This document shows, one piece after another, positions 44,244 through 54,325 of a stretch of 64,000 nt of DNA. How positions within the stretch are numbered: position 1 is the stretch's first letter; every line of letters starts with the position of its first letter. The DNA is from Paracoccus sp. MA (GTDB taxonomy: Bacteria; Pseudomonadota; Alphaproteobacteria; Rhodobacterales; Rhodobacteraceae): positions 372,001 to 436,000 of the forward strand of contig NZ_CP087599.1 in assembly GCF_020990385.1 (NCBI RefSeq), given 5' to 3'. The translations under genes and the position numbers were made by a program. A model generated the notes under the pieces. It was given only the letters and a program-made list of their open reading frames with translations, ran no database searches and had not been told where the DNA came from.

Positions 44244-44868
44244 CCCCGCCCCCGGTCATCCGGTCCAGATTGGTCAGCATCCGCCGCGTGATCGCCCGCG
44301 CCTCGGGCCGCGCATAGTGCCGCCAGCCCATGCGGCGCTGGACGATGGGCGCGGCGACGCGGAAATAGACCGCCTGCCCGACAAGCGAGAACACGGCCAG
44401 CTTCACCTCTTCGGATTCCGCCGGCGCGCCGGTCGCGGCGGACCACAGCGCGCAAAGCGCCCGGTGCCGGGGCTCGACCAGCGTGGCATAAAGCCGGTCC
44501 AGCACCGGGCTGCCCGGCTCGGCCAGCTCGCGCAGGACGAAGGCCACGGCATCGCTGGCGCCGGGGCTGACGATCATGAAGGTGACGATGCGGCGCACCA
44601 GCCGCCGCAGGATCATCCGGGCCTGGCGGGGGTCCGGCCGGTCCTGCAAGCCGGGCAGGGGCCGGGCGACCTGCGCCACCTGCTCGGCCACCGCGTCGGC
44701 GCAGGCGATGCGCAGCCCGTCCTTGCCGCCGAAGTGATAGGCGATCGACGAGATGTTCGTCCCGGCCTGCGCGGCGATGGCGCGCGTCGAGGCGGCCTCG
44801 AATCCGCCGCGCCCGAATTGCTGCAGGGCGGCCCGGATCAGCGACATGCGGGTGGGATGCGGGTCCAT
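44236..44868 (-). CDS. TetR-family regulator of the ABC exporter (CecR-like)
   Basis: 210-residue TetR repressor. The N-terminal helix-turn-helix reads TRAIAAQAGTNISSIAYHFGGKDGL, and the C-terminal DUF1956-like domain fits the CecR/YbiH group, which in enterobacteria controls a ybhGFSR exporter of the same gene content. It is the first gene of the exporter operon (overlapping the adaptor gene). A palindrome 12-40 nt upstream of the ATG suggests autoregulation. The inducer is unknown. Confidence 0.85.
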   Translation of the reverse strand: MDPHPTRMSLIRAALQQFGRGGFEAASTRAIAAQAGTNISSIAYHFGGKDGLRIACADAVAEQVAQVARPLPGLQDRPDPRQARMILRRLVRRIVTFMIVSPGASDAVAFVLRELAEPGSPVLDRLYATLVEPRHRALCALWSAATGAPAESEEVKLAVFSLVGQAVYFRVAAPIVQRRMGWRHYARPEARAITRRMLTNLDRMTGGGDG

Positions 44869-44880
44869 GCCGGTCTCGCG

Positions 44881-44907
44881 CTGTATTCAATCAATCGCTT
44901 GATACAG
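44881..44907. promoter_or_regulatory. TetR operator candidate before the exporter operon
   Basis: CTGTAT (44881-44886) and ATACAG (44902-44907) frame inner TCAA and TTGA halves, an imperfect 27-bp inverted repeat directly upstream of the TetR gene. It is AT-rich relative to the surroundings. Confidence 0.5.
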
Positions 44908-45090
44908 GATTTTCCCCGCCGAGTCGAGCCCGCCGAGTCAAGCCCGGTGTGGGGCTCCCGATGCGGGGCTGTAGGGCGGCGCGTCGCGCATCTCCGCCGC
45001 GCGGGGCCGGTCAGAGGCCCGGCGGCGGGGGGAGTTGCGCCATACCGGGGCGCGCGTCGCCTGCCACTTGTGGGCCTCGCCGCCCTTGCC

Positions 45091-45969
45091 TCAGGCGTTC
45101 CGCACCAGCCAGTCGGCGAACAGCCGGGCCTTGGCCGAGGCGCGGGGGCTGATGGCAAGGGAAAACCCTGCCGGCGCGGGCACGCTTTCGGGCACCAGTT
45201 CGACCAGCCGCCCCTCGGCCAGCAGCCTGGCCATCAGCCCCTCCCAGCCCAGCACCGCGCCGACATCGTCCTGGGCGGCCTGCAGGGCGATCATGTGGTT
45301 GTTGACGAACAGGCTGCGGCCGGACGGGGCCGGCTGGCCGAGTTCGGAAAACCATTCCGCCCAGCCGGGCCAGGCATTGTCGTCGTCGTTCAGGTGGATC
45401 AGCGGGGCGCGCAGCAGGTCGCCGATTCCGGCGATGCGGTGGTTTTCGGCAAAGCGCGGCGTGCCATAGGCGCGGATGCGGTCGCGGAAGATCTCGCGCC
45501 GCTCGCCGCCGTCCTGGCCCGGCCGGACATAGCCGATGCCGATGTCGTGCCGGCTGGCCGCCCGCGGCACGTCGCTGACGATCTGCGAGACGGTGATGGC
45601 GGGATAGGCCTTCCAGAAGGCGGTGATCTTCGGCGTCAGCCACAGGGCGCTGACCGCGGTCGTGGCGCGGATGGTGACATCGACCGCATCGGGGCGGGCG
45701 CGCAACTGGCCGACCGTGTCCGAGATCGTCTCGAAGCCGCGCTGCAGGGCGACCAGCAGGAAGGCGCCCTTCTCGGTCAGCTCGACCCCGCGATGCCGGC
45801 GGAGGAACAGCGCGCAGCCCAGATCCTGCTCCAACGCCTTGATCTGGTGGCTGATGGCGGCGGGGGTGACGTTCATCTCGCGCGCCGCCGCCTTGAAACC
45901 GCCGTTGCGCGCCGCGGCCTCGAAGCAGATCAGCGCGGTCATCGAAGCGAAGTCGTAGGGCCGAGCCAT
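45091..45969 (-). CDS. LysR-family regulator divergent from the Rieske oxygenase
   Basis: 292-residue LysR regulator of the GcvA-like group. The N-terminal winged helix reads GGFKAAAREMNVTPAAISHQIKALEQDLG; the periplasmic-binding-like effector domain follows. ATG at 45969. It is divergent from the Rieske oxygenase gene across a 120-bp gap that contains a 9-bp-arm palindrome (45984-46008), the classic arrangement for a LysR activator and its target. Confidence 0.87.
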   Translation of the reverse strand: MARPYDFASMTALICFEAAARNGGFKAAAREMNVTPAAISHQIKALEQDLGCALFLRRHRGVELTEKGAFLLVALQRGFETISDTVGQLRARPDAVDVTIRATTAVSALWLTPKITAFWKAYPAITVSQIVSDVPRAASRHDIGIGYVRPGQDGGERREIFRDRIRAYGTPRFAENHRIAGIGDLLRAPLIHLNDDDNAWPGWAEWFSELGQPAPSGRSLFVNNHMIALQAAQDDVGAVLGWEGLMARLLAEGRLVELVPESVPAPAGFSLAISPRASAKARLFADWLVRNA

Positions 45970-45983
45970 GCGCCTCCTGCGGT

Positions 45984-47328
<1,345 letters not shown>

Positions 47329-47361
47329 CGATGAACCCGCCGCGGGCCTTCTGAACGGGAA

Positions 47362-47386
47362 GGCGCCTCGCTCCTGCCGAGGCGCC
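47362..47386 (+). terminator. Hairpin after the Rieske oxygenase gene
   Basis: Perfect 9-bp arms GGCGCCTCG and CGAGGCGCC, loop CTCCTGC, 33 nt past the stop. The following sequence is only weakly T-rich. Confidence 0.55.
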
Positions 47387-47523
47387 GGATGGGACGGTCT
47401 TCTGCTTCCCTGGCCCCTCCGGCGCGCTTTTCAGCTACCGGTGCCGGGGGCTGCCTGAAAATCCGGGCCCGGGGCGTCCATGCGTCCGCTGGCCGCGCAA
47501 ACCCCTTTGCTGCCGGCCGCAGA

Positions 47524-47536
47524 TAAGCCAGACTTA
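47524..47536. promoter_or_regulatory. LysR-type box before the second lysR gene
   Basis: TAAG-N5-CTTA inverted repeat, a T-N11-A LysR core, 33 nt upstream of the GTG chosen as start. It implies autoregulation and supports the downstream start. Confidence 0.4.
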
Positions 47537-47569
47537 CCTGTCTGTGCATTCCACCTGAAGAGCAAAGCT

Positions 47570-48553
47570 GTGGCCCGCGACCTCAATCTTCTGTCCATGG
47601 CGCATTTCGAGGCCGTCGCCCGGCTGGGCGGGGTCATGCGCGCCGCCGAGGAATTGCAGGTCTCGGCTTCGGCGGTCAGCCAGCAGATCAAGCTGCTGGA
47701 GCAGAATCTGGGCGTGAAGCTGTTCCATCGCGAAAAGCGCCATCTGCGTCTGACCATCGACGGCGAGCGGCTGTTCCAGACCACCTCGCAGGCCTTCCAG
47801 TCCATCCGCGAGGTCCGCGCCGCCATCATCCGCCAGCGCGAAACGCATAATCTGTCGATCCGGGTCAGCCCGTCCTTCGGGGTGCGCTGGCTGGCGCCTC
47901 GACTTGCGGATTTCTGCCGCAGGCATCCGGAATGGGATGTCCGGGTCGATGCGACGCCCAATTTCACCGAATTCGACACCGAGGTCGTGGACATGGACCT
48001 GCGCTATGGCGAAGGCGACTGGGAGGGGCTGCATACCGATTGCGTCGTGCATGATTTCGTCTTTCCCATGTGCTCGCCCGCCTATCGCGAGGAGTTGCGC
48101 AGGATCTCGGACGACCCGCGCGAGCAGCTGCGCCATGCAAGGCTGATCGACAGCGTCAAGGCCTATTACCGCTGGGATTACTGGCTGCCCCGCAACGGCG
48201 TGCAGGGCACCTCGATGTCCTATCCCTGCCGCTTCGACCGGTCGAGCATGTCGGTGCAGATGGCGATGGACGGCGGCGGTGTGATCCTGGACAGCATGAC
48301 GCTGGCCTTCGAGGAATTGCGGCGCGGCGATCTGGTGCCCTTCTCGACCGCGTTCGAGGTGATCGAGTTTCCGGGATACTGGATCGTCTGCCCGCATCGC
48401 CATGTGGGACGCCGGGCGGTGCGGCTGTTCTCGGACTGGGTCAAGGACAGGGGCCGCCAGCATATGCGCGAGGCGCGGGCCTGGCTGGAGGAACGCGGGC
48501 ACCGGACCCGCTTCGAGCGCCGGGCGGCCTTCGTCACGTCCGAGGAGCGATGA
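47570..48553 (+). CDS. GcvA-like LysR-family regulator
   Basis: 327-residue LysR regulator when started at GTG 47570 (VARDLNLLSMAHFEAVARLG). The winged helix reads GGVMRAAEELQVSASAVSQQIKLLEQ and a full effector domain follows (VSPSFGVRWLAPRLADF). An in-frame ATG at 47480 would add 30 residues running through the LysR-type box, so the GTG behind GAAGAG is preferred. It follows the Rieske oxygenase on the same strand after a terminator and converges with the TRAP operon; its target is unclear. Confidence 0.8.
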   Translation: MARDLNLLSMAHFEAVARLGGVMRAAEELQVSASAVSQQIKLLEQNLGVKLFHREKRHLRLTIDGERLFQTTSQAFQSIREVRAAIIRQRETHNLSIRVSPSFGVRWLAPRLADFCRRHPEWDVRVDATPNFTEFDTEVVDMDLRYGEGDWEGLHTDCVVHDFVFPMCSPAYREELRRISDDPREQLRHARLIDSVKAYYRWDYWLPRNGVQGTSMSYPCRFDRSSMSVQMAMDGGGVILDSMTLAFEELRRGDLVPFSTAFEVIEFPGYWIVCPHRHVGRRAVRLFSDWVKDRGRQHMREARAWLEERGHRTRFERRAAFVTSEER

Positions 48554-48554
48554 A

Positions 48555-48584
48555 GGAATGCCGGGCGATGATGCCCGGCATTCC
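48555..48584. terminator. Strong bidirectional terminator
   Basis: Perfect 12-bp arms GGAATGCCGGGC and GCCCGGCATTCC with loop GATGAT, between the convergent lysR and dctM genes. Confidence 0.7.
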
Positions 48585-48598
48585 CGGTTTCCGGCCGC

Positions 48599-49855
48599 TC
48601 AGTAGATCGTCAGGGCCGGGATGAAGGTGAAGGCCAGCAAAAGCGCCAGCGCCACCAGATAGAAGGGCAGCAGCGCCCTGGTGGTCTGGCCGATCCCCGT
48701 CCGCGCGATGGCCATCGAGATGAACAGCGTCGTCCCGACCGGCGGCGTGTAAAGCCCTATCGACAGGTTGATCACCATCATCAGCCCCAGCTGCACCGGG
48801 TCCAGCCCGATCGTGTTGCCGATGGTCACGAACAGCGGCGCCAGCAGCAGCACCGCGGCAGGCAGGTCCAGGAACATGCCGACGACCAGCATCACCAGGT
48901 TCAGCGCGATCAGCACCATCCACGGTTGCGTCAGGTGGGTCGAGACGAAGCCGGCCAGGTTCTGCGGCACCTGCTCGGCGGTCAGGATCCACTGGATCGT
49001 GCCCGAGGCCATGATGATCAGCATCACCGCGCCGGTCATCATGCCGGTATCGACCAGCGCGTTCCAGATCAGCCGGGGCGTCACGTCGCGATAGAAGAAG
49101 ATGCCGATCAGCAGCGCATAGGCGACAGCCATGACGCTGACCTCGGTGGGCGTGGCGATGCCGAAGCGCAGGGTGCCGATGATGAAGATCGGCATCAGAA
49201 GCGCCGGCAGCGCGAAGACGATCTGGCTTCTGAAGGCGCGGAAGCCGCCGGGCAGCGGTGCGGCGGGCAGGCCGCGGCGCCTGGCGACGAACCAGACCAT
49301 GGTCATCATGCCCGCGGCCAGCAGCAGGCCCGGCAGGATGCCGGCGACGAACAGGTCCACGATCGAGACATTCGCCACCAGCCCGTAGAGGATCAGCGGG
49401 ATCGAGGGCGGGATCAGCACCGAGATGGTCGAGGACGAGGCGTTGATCGCCGCCGCGAAAGGCGCGGGATAGCCGTCGCGCACCTGCACCGGGATCAGCG
49501 CATTGCCCATGGCCGAGGCATCGGCCACCGCCGAGCCCGAGACGCCGCCGAACATCACCGAGCCGAGGATGCTGACCTGCCCCAGCCCGCCGCGATAGCG
49601 CCCGACGATCAGCCGCGCGATATTGACCAGGTATTCGCCGAACTTGCCGTGCATCATCAGCGAGCCGGCCAGGATGAAATAGGGGATCGCCAGCATCGGA
49701 AAGGCCTGCGTCGGCGCATAGAGGCGCTGGGCGATCACCGCCAGCGGCTTGCCGTCCGCCAGCAGCGCCAGCGCGGTGCCGCCCAGCATGGCATGGGCCA
49801 CCGGCACGGACAGCGCCATCAGGCCGAAGAATGCGATCACGAGAATCGGGGTCAT
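48599..49855 (-). CDS. dctM: TRAP transporter large permease (DctM)
   Basis: 418-residue DctM protein with about 12 membrane helices, sodium-coupled uptake channel of a tripartite ATP-independent transporter. Family marks: FPMLAIPYFILAGSLMMHGK, GSVMFGGVSGSAVADASAMG, SSTISVLIPPSIPLILYG. It follows dctQ by 12 nt and is the last gene of the transketolase-SDR-TRAP operon. The substrate is probably an organic or sulfonic acid bound by the DctP encoded upstream. Confidence 0.93.
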   Translation of the reverse strand: MTPILVIAFFGLMALSVPVAHAMLGGTALALLADGKPLAVIAQRLYAPTQAFPMLAIPYFILAGSLMMHGKFGEYLVNIARLIVGRYRGGLGQVSILGSVMFGGVSGSAVADASAMGNALIPVQVRDGYPAPFAAAINASSSTISVLIPPSIPLILYGLVANVSIVDLFVAGILPGLLLAAGMMTMVWFVARRRGLPAAPLPGGFRAFRSQIVFALPALLMPIFIIGTLRFGIATPTEVSVMAVAYALLIGIFFYRDVTPRLIWNALVDTGMMTGAVMLIIMASGTIQWILTAEQVPQNLAGFVSTHLTQPWMVLIALNLVMLVVGMFLDLPAAVLLLAPLFVTIGNTIGLDPVQLGLMMVINLSIGLYTPPVGTTLFISMAIARTGIGQTTRALLPFYLVALALLLAFTFIPALTIY

Positions 49856-49867
49856 TCCGGGTCCTCC

Positions 49868-50431
49868 TCAGCTCAGGCTCGAAGCGGTTTCGACATTGCG
49901 CAGCGTCCGGCCCATCAGCGCGGCGATCAGGTCGCAGGCGCAGATCACGGCGATGCCGCCGAAGCCGTAGACAAGGCTGGCATAGCCCCAAAGCTGGCTG
50001 ATCCCGCCCAGGGCGCTGAGACGCTGGTATTGCGCCGCGCGGATGATCGGGAACGCGGACCAGACCACGAAGACCGAGATCAGCAGCGTCAGCACCGAGA
50101 CGAGGATGAACAGCACCCTGCGGCCGCTGTCGGACAGCAGGTCCGGCAGGATGGTGATGGCGATGTTGCGGCTGTGGACGGTGGCGATCACCACCCCGCC
50201 GGCGATCATCCAGGGCAGCAGGATGGCATGGATCTCATAGGCCCAGTCCAGCCCCTGGCCATAGACATAGCGCAGGACGACATTGGCCATCAGCCCCACG
50301 AAAAGCACGATCAGGGTCGCGACGCAGACCAGCCGCCCCGACATGTCCAGCGCCGCGACGATGCCGCGCAGGACGGGGGGCGCCGGGCGCCCCTCCTTTC
50401 CGGCGGTGTCGGGATGAAGCGCGCCGGTCAT
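49868..50431 (-). CDS. dctQ: TRAP transporter small permease (DctQ)
   Basis: 187-residue DctQ membrane protein with four helices (VATLIVLFVGLMANVVLRYV, HAILLPWMIAGGVVI, ILVSVLTLLISVFVVW, YGFGGIAVICACDLIAAL) and the family's RYVYGQGLDWAYEI signature. ATG at 50431 overlaps the dctP stop by 4 nt. Partner of the adjacent DctM. Confidence 0.92.
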   Translation of the reverse strand: MTGALHPDTAGKEGRPAPPVLRGIVAALDMSGRLVCVATLIVLFVGLMANVVLRYVYGQGLDWAYEIHAILLPWMIAGGVVIATVHSRNIAITILPDLLSDSGRRVLFILVSVLTLLISVFVVWSAFPIIRAAQYQRLSALGGISQLWGYASLVYGFGGIAVICACDLIAALMGRTLRNVETASSLS

Positions 50432-51396
50432 TTTGCGGCCTCGGCGATGATCGCATCGACCAGTTCCGGGAAGCGGGCGCGATATTCGTCATAGACCCCC
50501 GCCGTCGCGTCGATGAAAGCCTGACGATCTTCGAGTTCGGTGACGATGGCGCCCTCGGCCTCCAGCTTCTGGCGGACCTCCACCTCCTGCTCTTCGGCAG
50601 TCTGCCGCTGGAACGCCGTCGCCTCGTCGGCGGAGGTCTGGACGCAGGCCTGATCCTCGGGCGACAGCGACGCCCACCAGGCCATGCTGGCCAGCAGCGG
50701 CGAGGTCTCGTATTTATGGCCGGTCAGCGAGATATGCCTGGTGATCTCGTGCAGCTTGGACGAATAGATGTTCGTCAGGGGGTTCTCCTGCGCCTCGAAG
50801 ACCCCGGATTGCAGCGCGGTCGGCAGTTCCGCGAAGGTCAGCGGCGCCGGGTTGCCGCCAAGCGCCTTGAAGATCGCGATGGTCATGTCGTCGGGCGGCG
50901 TGCGGATCTTGACGCCCTTGAGGTCGGCCGGCGTGGTGATCGACCGGGACAGGTGGCTGACATGGCGGATGCCGTTGTCCCAGAAGCCCAGCAGCTTCAG
51001 CCCGGCATTCTGCGCCCTTTCGTCGATCTGCGCCTTGATCTCGCCGTCGATCGCCTTCCAGGCGCTCGGCGCATCCGCGAACAGGAAGGGCAGGCCGATC
51101 ACGTTCAGTTCCGGGACGATCTGCGCCGTGGCGCCCTGGCTGTTGGCGGTGATCTGGATCACATTGGCCGAGGTCGAGGTCAGCGCCTCGACATCGTCGC
51201 CCATCGTCGCGGCGCCCGCCACGTTGACGGTGATGCGGCCCTGGGTGCAGGCCGACAGCTTTTCGGCGAAGAACTCGGCCGCCAGCGAGCGCGGATTGCC
51301 CGGCGGCTGCGCATGGGCCAGGATGATGGTATCGGCGGCGGCGGCACCGGCAAAGACGGTGCCGGACAGGATTGCCCCAAGGATGGTGCGGTTCAT
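50428..51396 (-). CDS. dctP: TRAP transporter substrate-binding protein (DctP)
   Basis: 322-residue periplasmic binding protein. The Sec signal peptide is MNRTILGAILSGTVFAGAAA with cleavage near ADT. The DctP fold continues with ILAHAQPPGNPRSLAAEFFAEKL, the conserved arginine strand HLSRSITTPADLKGVKIRTPP that clamps the substrate carboxylate, and the family segment TALQSGVFEAQENP. ATG 51396 follows GGGAGGAAAC. The arginine implies a carboxylate- or sulfonate-bearing ligand; which one is not readable. Confidence 0.92.
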   Translation of the reverse strand: MNRTILGAILSGTVFAGAAAADTIILAHAQPPGNPRSLAAEFFAEKLSACTQGRITVNVAGAATMGDDVEALTSTSANVIQITANSQGATAQIVPELNVIGLPFLFADAPSAWKAIDGEIKAQIDERAQNAGLKLLGFWDNGIRHVSHLSRSITTPADLKGVKIRTPPDDMTIAIFKALGGNPAPLTFAELPTALQSGVFEAQENPLTNIYSSKLHEITRHISLTGHKYETSPLLASMAWWASLSPEDQACVQTSADEATAFQRQTAEEQEVEVRQKLEAEGAIVTELEDRQAFIDATAGVYDEYRARFPELVDAIIAEAAK

Positions 51397-51425
51397 GGTG
51401 TTTCCTCCCAATAAGCAGATGATGG

Positions 51426-51451
51426 GGCCTGCCGCCTCCTCGCGGCAGGCC
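51426..51451. terminator. Hairpin between SDR and dctP genes
   Basis: Perfect 10-bp arms GGCCTGCCGC and GCGGCAGGCC, loop CTCCTC, followed on the plus strand by T7 that runs into the SDR stop codon. The genes here are on the minus strand, where it sits between SDR and dctP without a U-tract. It may act as an mRNA processing or stability element, or stop antisense transcription. Confidence 0.45.
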
Positions 51452-51457
51452 TTTTTT

Positions 51458-52210
51458 TCAGTGAATGAGCGAGCCGCCGTTCACGTCGACCTCGGTTCCC
51501 GTGCAATAGGACGCCAGATCCGAGGCCAGGAACAGGCAGCAGCCGGCCACGTCGCGCGCCTCGCCGGCGCGGCCCATCGGGATGCCGGCAAGGATGCCGT
51601 CCATCATCTCGGGCGTCAGCTTGCCGGCGGTGATGTCGGTGGCGATGAAGCCGGGGCAGACCGCGTTCACGCGGATGTTCTGCGGCGCCAGTTCGCGCGC
51701 CATGGCCTTGGTCAGGCCCAGCACGCCGGCCTTGGCCGCCGAATAATGCGGACCGCCGAAGATGCCGCCCCCGCGCTGCGCCGAGACCGAGGACAGGTTG
51801 ACGATGCTGCCCGCCTTCCGTTCGCGCATGGCGGGAATGACCGCCTGGCTCATGTAGAGCGTGCCGCGCAGGTTCACGTCCAGAACCGCGTCATAGTTTC
51901 CGGGCGCGATATCCATGATCTTCAGCGGCTGGGTGATGCCGGCATTGTTGACCAGCACGTCGATGCGGCCCCAGCGTTGCAGCAATTCGTCCGCTGCGCG
52001 TTTGCAGGCGTCAAGGTCGGTCACGTCGCAGGCCAGCCCGACATGGCCTTCGCCCAGATCGGCCGCGGCGGCCCTGGCCTGATCGGCGTCCAGGTCCAGA
52101 ATGGCGACGGTGGCGCCATGTTCGGCAAAAAGTTGCGCCGTGGCCTTGCCCAGGCCGCGCGGCGAGGCCGCTCCGGTCACCACCGCGAATTTTCCGTCCA
52201 GCAGGCCCAT
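51458..52210 (-). CDS. SDR-family dehydrogenase/reductase
   Basis: 250-residue classical short-chain dehydrogenase. Cofactor motif TGAASPRGLGKA, acidic D after the second strand (AILDLDADQ, favouring NAD), NNAG, catalytic serine in NLSSVSAQ and YSAAK. ATG 52210 (MGLLDGKFAVVTG). It lies between the split transketolase and the TRAP genes and probably oxidises or reduces a sugar, polyol or hydroxy-acid imported by that transporter. Annotations such as FabG would be over-specific. Confidence 0.87.
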   Translation of the reverse strand: MGLLDGKFAVVTGAASPRGLGKATAQLFAEHGATVAILDLDADQARAAAADLGEGHVGLACDVTDLDACKRAADELLQRWGRIDVLVNNAGITQPLKIMDIAPGNYDAVLDVNLRGTLYMSQAVIPAMRERKAGSIVNLSSVSAQRGGGIFGGPHYSAAKAGVLGLTKAMARELAPQNIRVNAVCPGFIATDITAGKLTPEMMDGILAGIPMGRAGEARDVAGCCLFLASDLASYCTGTEVDVNGGSLIH

Positions 52211-52248
52211 GGCCTTCTCCTCCTGATTGTCTGAATTGGGGGGCCGGC

Positions 52249-53283
52249 TTACAGCCAGCCCTTGATGCGTTCGGTGATCTTGCCGACCGTCAGCCCATAC
52301 ATCTCGTGCAGGGTCGGCAGGGCTCCGGCCTCCAGGAACTGGTCCGGCAGGCCGATCATGCGGAAGGCGGGGGTGACGCCGTTGGTCAGCAGCGTAGTGG
52401 CGACCGCCTCGCCCAGGCCGCCAACGACGGTGTGGTTCTCGGCCGTGACGACCAGCCGCCCGCCCTTGCGCGCCTCGGCCAGGATCGTCTCGGTATCCAG
52501 GGGCTTGATCGTCGGCACATGCAGCACCGCCGCATCGACCCCGTCCCGGGCCAGCGCCTCGGCGGCATCCAGCGCGCGCATGGTCATGAACCCGGTCGAG
52601 ACGATCAGCACGTCCCCGCCCTCGCGAATTACCTGCGCCTTGCCCAACTGGAACCTGTAGTCCGGCTTGTGGCGGGTCAGAACCGATGGCACCTTGCCGC
52701 GCGGCAGGCGGCTGTAGACCGGGCCGTCATGGGCGGCGATCTGCGGCACCATGCCGATGATGTCGTCGGCGTCGCAGGGATCGATCACGGTCATGTTCGG
52801 CAGGCCGCGGAAGATCGCCAGATCCTCGGTCGCCTGATGGCTGGGGCCGTAGCCGGTGGTCAGGCCCGGCAGGGCGCAGACGATCTTGACCGGCAGGTTC
52901 TCCTCGGCGATGGCCATGGCGATGAAGTCATAGGCGCGGCGGCTGGCAAAGACCGCATAGGTCGTCGCGAACGGGTTGAAGCCCTCGCGCGCCAGCCCGG
53001 CGGCGGCCGACATCAGCAACTGCTCGGCCATGCCCATCTGATAGAAGCGGTCGGGCATCGCCTGCGCGAAGATGTGCAGGTCGGTATATTTGGCCAGGTC
53101 GGCGGACAGGCCGACGATCCTGTCGTCCTTCTGCGCCGCCTCGACCAGCGCATGGCCGAAGGGCGCCGCCACGGTGTCATAGCCCTCGGCCGCCAGCGAG
53201 GCGATCATCGCCGTGGTGGCCACGCGCGGCCCCTCGGGCAGCTTGCGCGGTTCGTATTTACGCTTCATGGATGCCAGCGTCAT
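52249..53283 (-). CDS. Transketolase C-terminal-half subunit
   Basis: 344-residue protein with the pyrimidine-binding and C-terminal domains of transketolase/DXS (VGLSADLAKYTDLHIFAQAM, FYQMGMAEQLLMSAAAGLA, PSHQATEDLAIFRGLPNMTVI). The MAEQ glutamate is the one that protonates thiamine diphosphate. ATG 53283 overlaps the N-terminal-half gene by 4 nt, so the two subunits are made together. Split transketolases serve specialised sugar pathways (known examples act on apulose phosphate or sulfofructose); here SDR and TRAP genes follow. Confidence 0.9.
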   Translation of the reverse strand: MTLASMKRKYEPRKLPEGPRVATTAMIASLAAEGYDTVAAPFGHALVEAAQKDDRIVGLSADLAKYTDLHIFAQAMPDRFYQMGMAEQLLMSAAAGLAREGFNPFATTYAVFASRRAYDFIAMAIAEENLPVKIVCALPGLTTGYGPSHQATEDLAIFRGLPNMTVIDPCDADDIIGMVPQIAAHDGPVYSRLPRGKVPSVLTRHKPDYRFQLGKAQVIREGGDVLIVSTGFMTMRALDAAEALARDGVDAAVLHVPTIKPLDTETILAEARKGGRLVVTAENHTVVGGLGEAVATTLLTNGVTPAFRMIGLPDQFLEAGALPTLHEMYGLTVGKITERIKGWL

Positions 53284-54134
53284 TGCGGTTTCCCCTCTTC
53301 CAAGACGGCCAGGGCCTTGGCCCATTCATCCGCCTCGACGCGGACGAAATGCGTGATTTCGCGTTTCTCCAGGAAATCGACGCCCTTGCACATGGTGGTG
53401 TCGAAGATGATGACGCGGGGGCCGGGGTGGTCGGTTTCGCGTGCCGCGTCCAGGGCCGCGACGACGGCCGCAAGGTCGTTGCCGTCGACCCGTTGCGCGT
53501 GCCAGCCGAAGGCCTGCCATTTGGCACGCTCGTCGCCCTGGGCCAGCGCGGCGGTCGATTTGCCGTCGGCCTGCTGGTCGTTGAAATCGACAAGGCAGAT
53601 CAGGTTGTCCAGCCGGTGCTGGACGCCGGACATCACTGCCTCCCAGGTCGATCCCTCGCCCAATTCGCCGTCCGACATCAGGTTGTAGACGAAGGCCGGG
53701 CTGTTCTTGCGCTTCAGCCCCATCGCCATGCCGACGGCGATGCCCAGCCCGTGACCCAGCGAACCGCCGGTGATCTCCATCCCCGGAGTATAGGAGGCCA
53801 TGCCCGACATCGGCATGCGGGAATCATCCATGCCGTAGGTCTCAAGCTCTTCCTCGGGCAGGATGCCGGCCTCCATCAGCACGGCGTAAAGCGCGATGGC
53901 GTAATGCCCGATCGACAGCAGGAAGCGGTCGCGGCCTTCCCATTCCGGGTTTCGGGGGTCGTAGTTCAGGGCGTGGAAATAGGATGCGGCCAGCACATCG
54001 GCCACGCCGAGCGCCTGGCCGATATAGCCCTGTCCCTGCACCTCGCCCATCAGCAGGGCCTTGCGACGAATATTCCATGCCCGCAGCGCCAACGAAACGT
54101 TGGACGCCGCAGATACGCGGCTTTGATCTGTCAT
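53280..54134 (-). CDS. Transketolase N-terminal-half subunit
   Basis: 284-residue thiamine-diphosphate-binding half of a split transketolase. Marks: SIGHYAIALYAVLME, MEITGGSLGHGLGIAVGMA, the ThDP motif MSDGELGEGSTWEAVMSG ending at LVDFNDQQADG. ATG 54134 follows GGGAGG. It is the first gene of the operon that continues with the C-terminal half, SDR and TRAP genes. The 190-bp leader upstream holds an AT-rich promoter-like stretch (TTCACA then TACAAG, 16 nt apart, on the minus strand near 54195-54225). The neighbouring LysR gene, also on the minus strand upstream, may regulate it. Confidence 0.9.
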   Translation of the reverse strand: MTDQSRVSAASNVSLALRAWNIRRKALLMGEVQGQGYIGQALGVADVLAASYFHALNYDPRNPEWEGRDRFLLSIGHYAIALYAVLMEAGILPEEELETYGMDDSRMPMSGMASYTPGMEITGGSLGHGLGIAVGMAMGLKRKNSPAFVYNLMSDGELGEGSTWEAVMSGVQHRLDNLICLVDFNDQQADGKSTAALAQGDERAKWQAFGWHAQRVDGNDLAAVVAALDAARETDHPGPRVIIFDTTMCKGVDFLEKREITHFVRVEADEWAKALAVLEEGKPQ

Positions 54135-54325
54135 GAATTCCTCCCATCGGCTTGGGCCGTGAGAGCAAGCTTGCGCCGAATCAGGCCCGTAGTCTTGTAT
54201 GTTTTCTTTACAGTTTGTGAAGGTGAGCTTCAGATATCCGCAAGCCGGCCTGCCCGCGCGGGACGAAGGACCCATGGCAGGACAGGAAGGCCGCCGCCTC
54301 CGGCCGTGCTTGCGCAGCAACCCCT

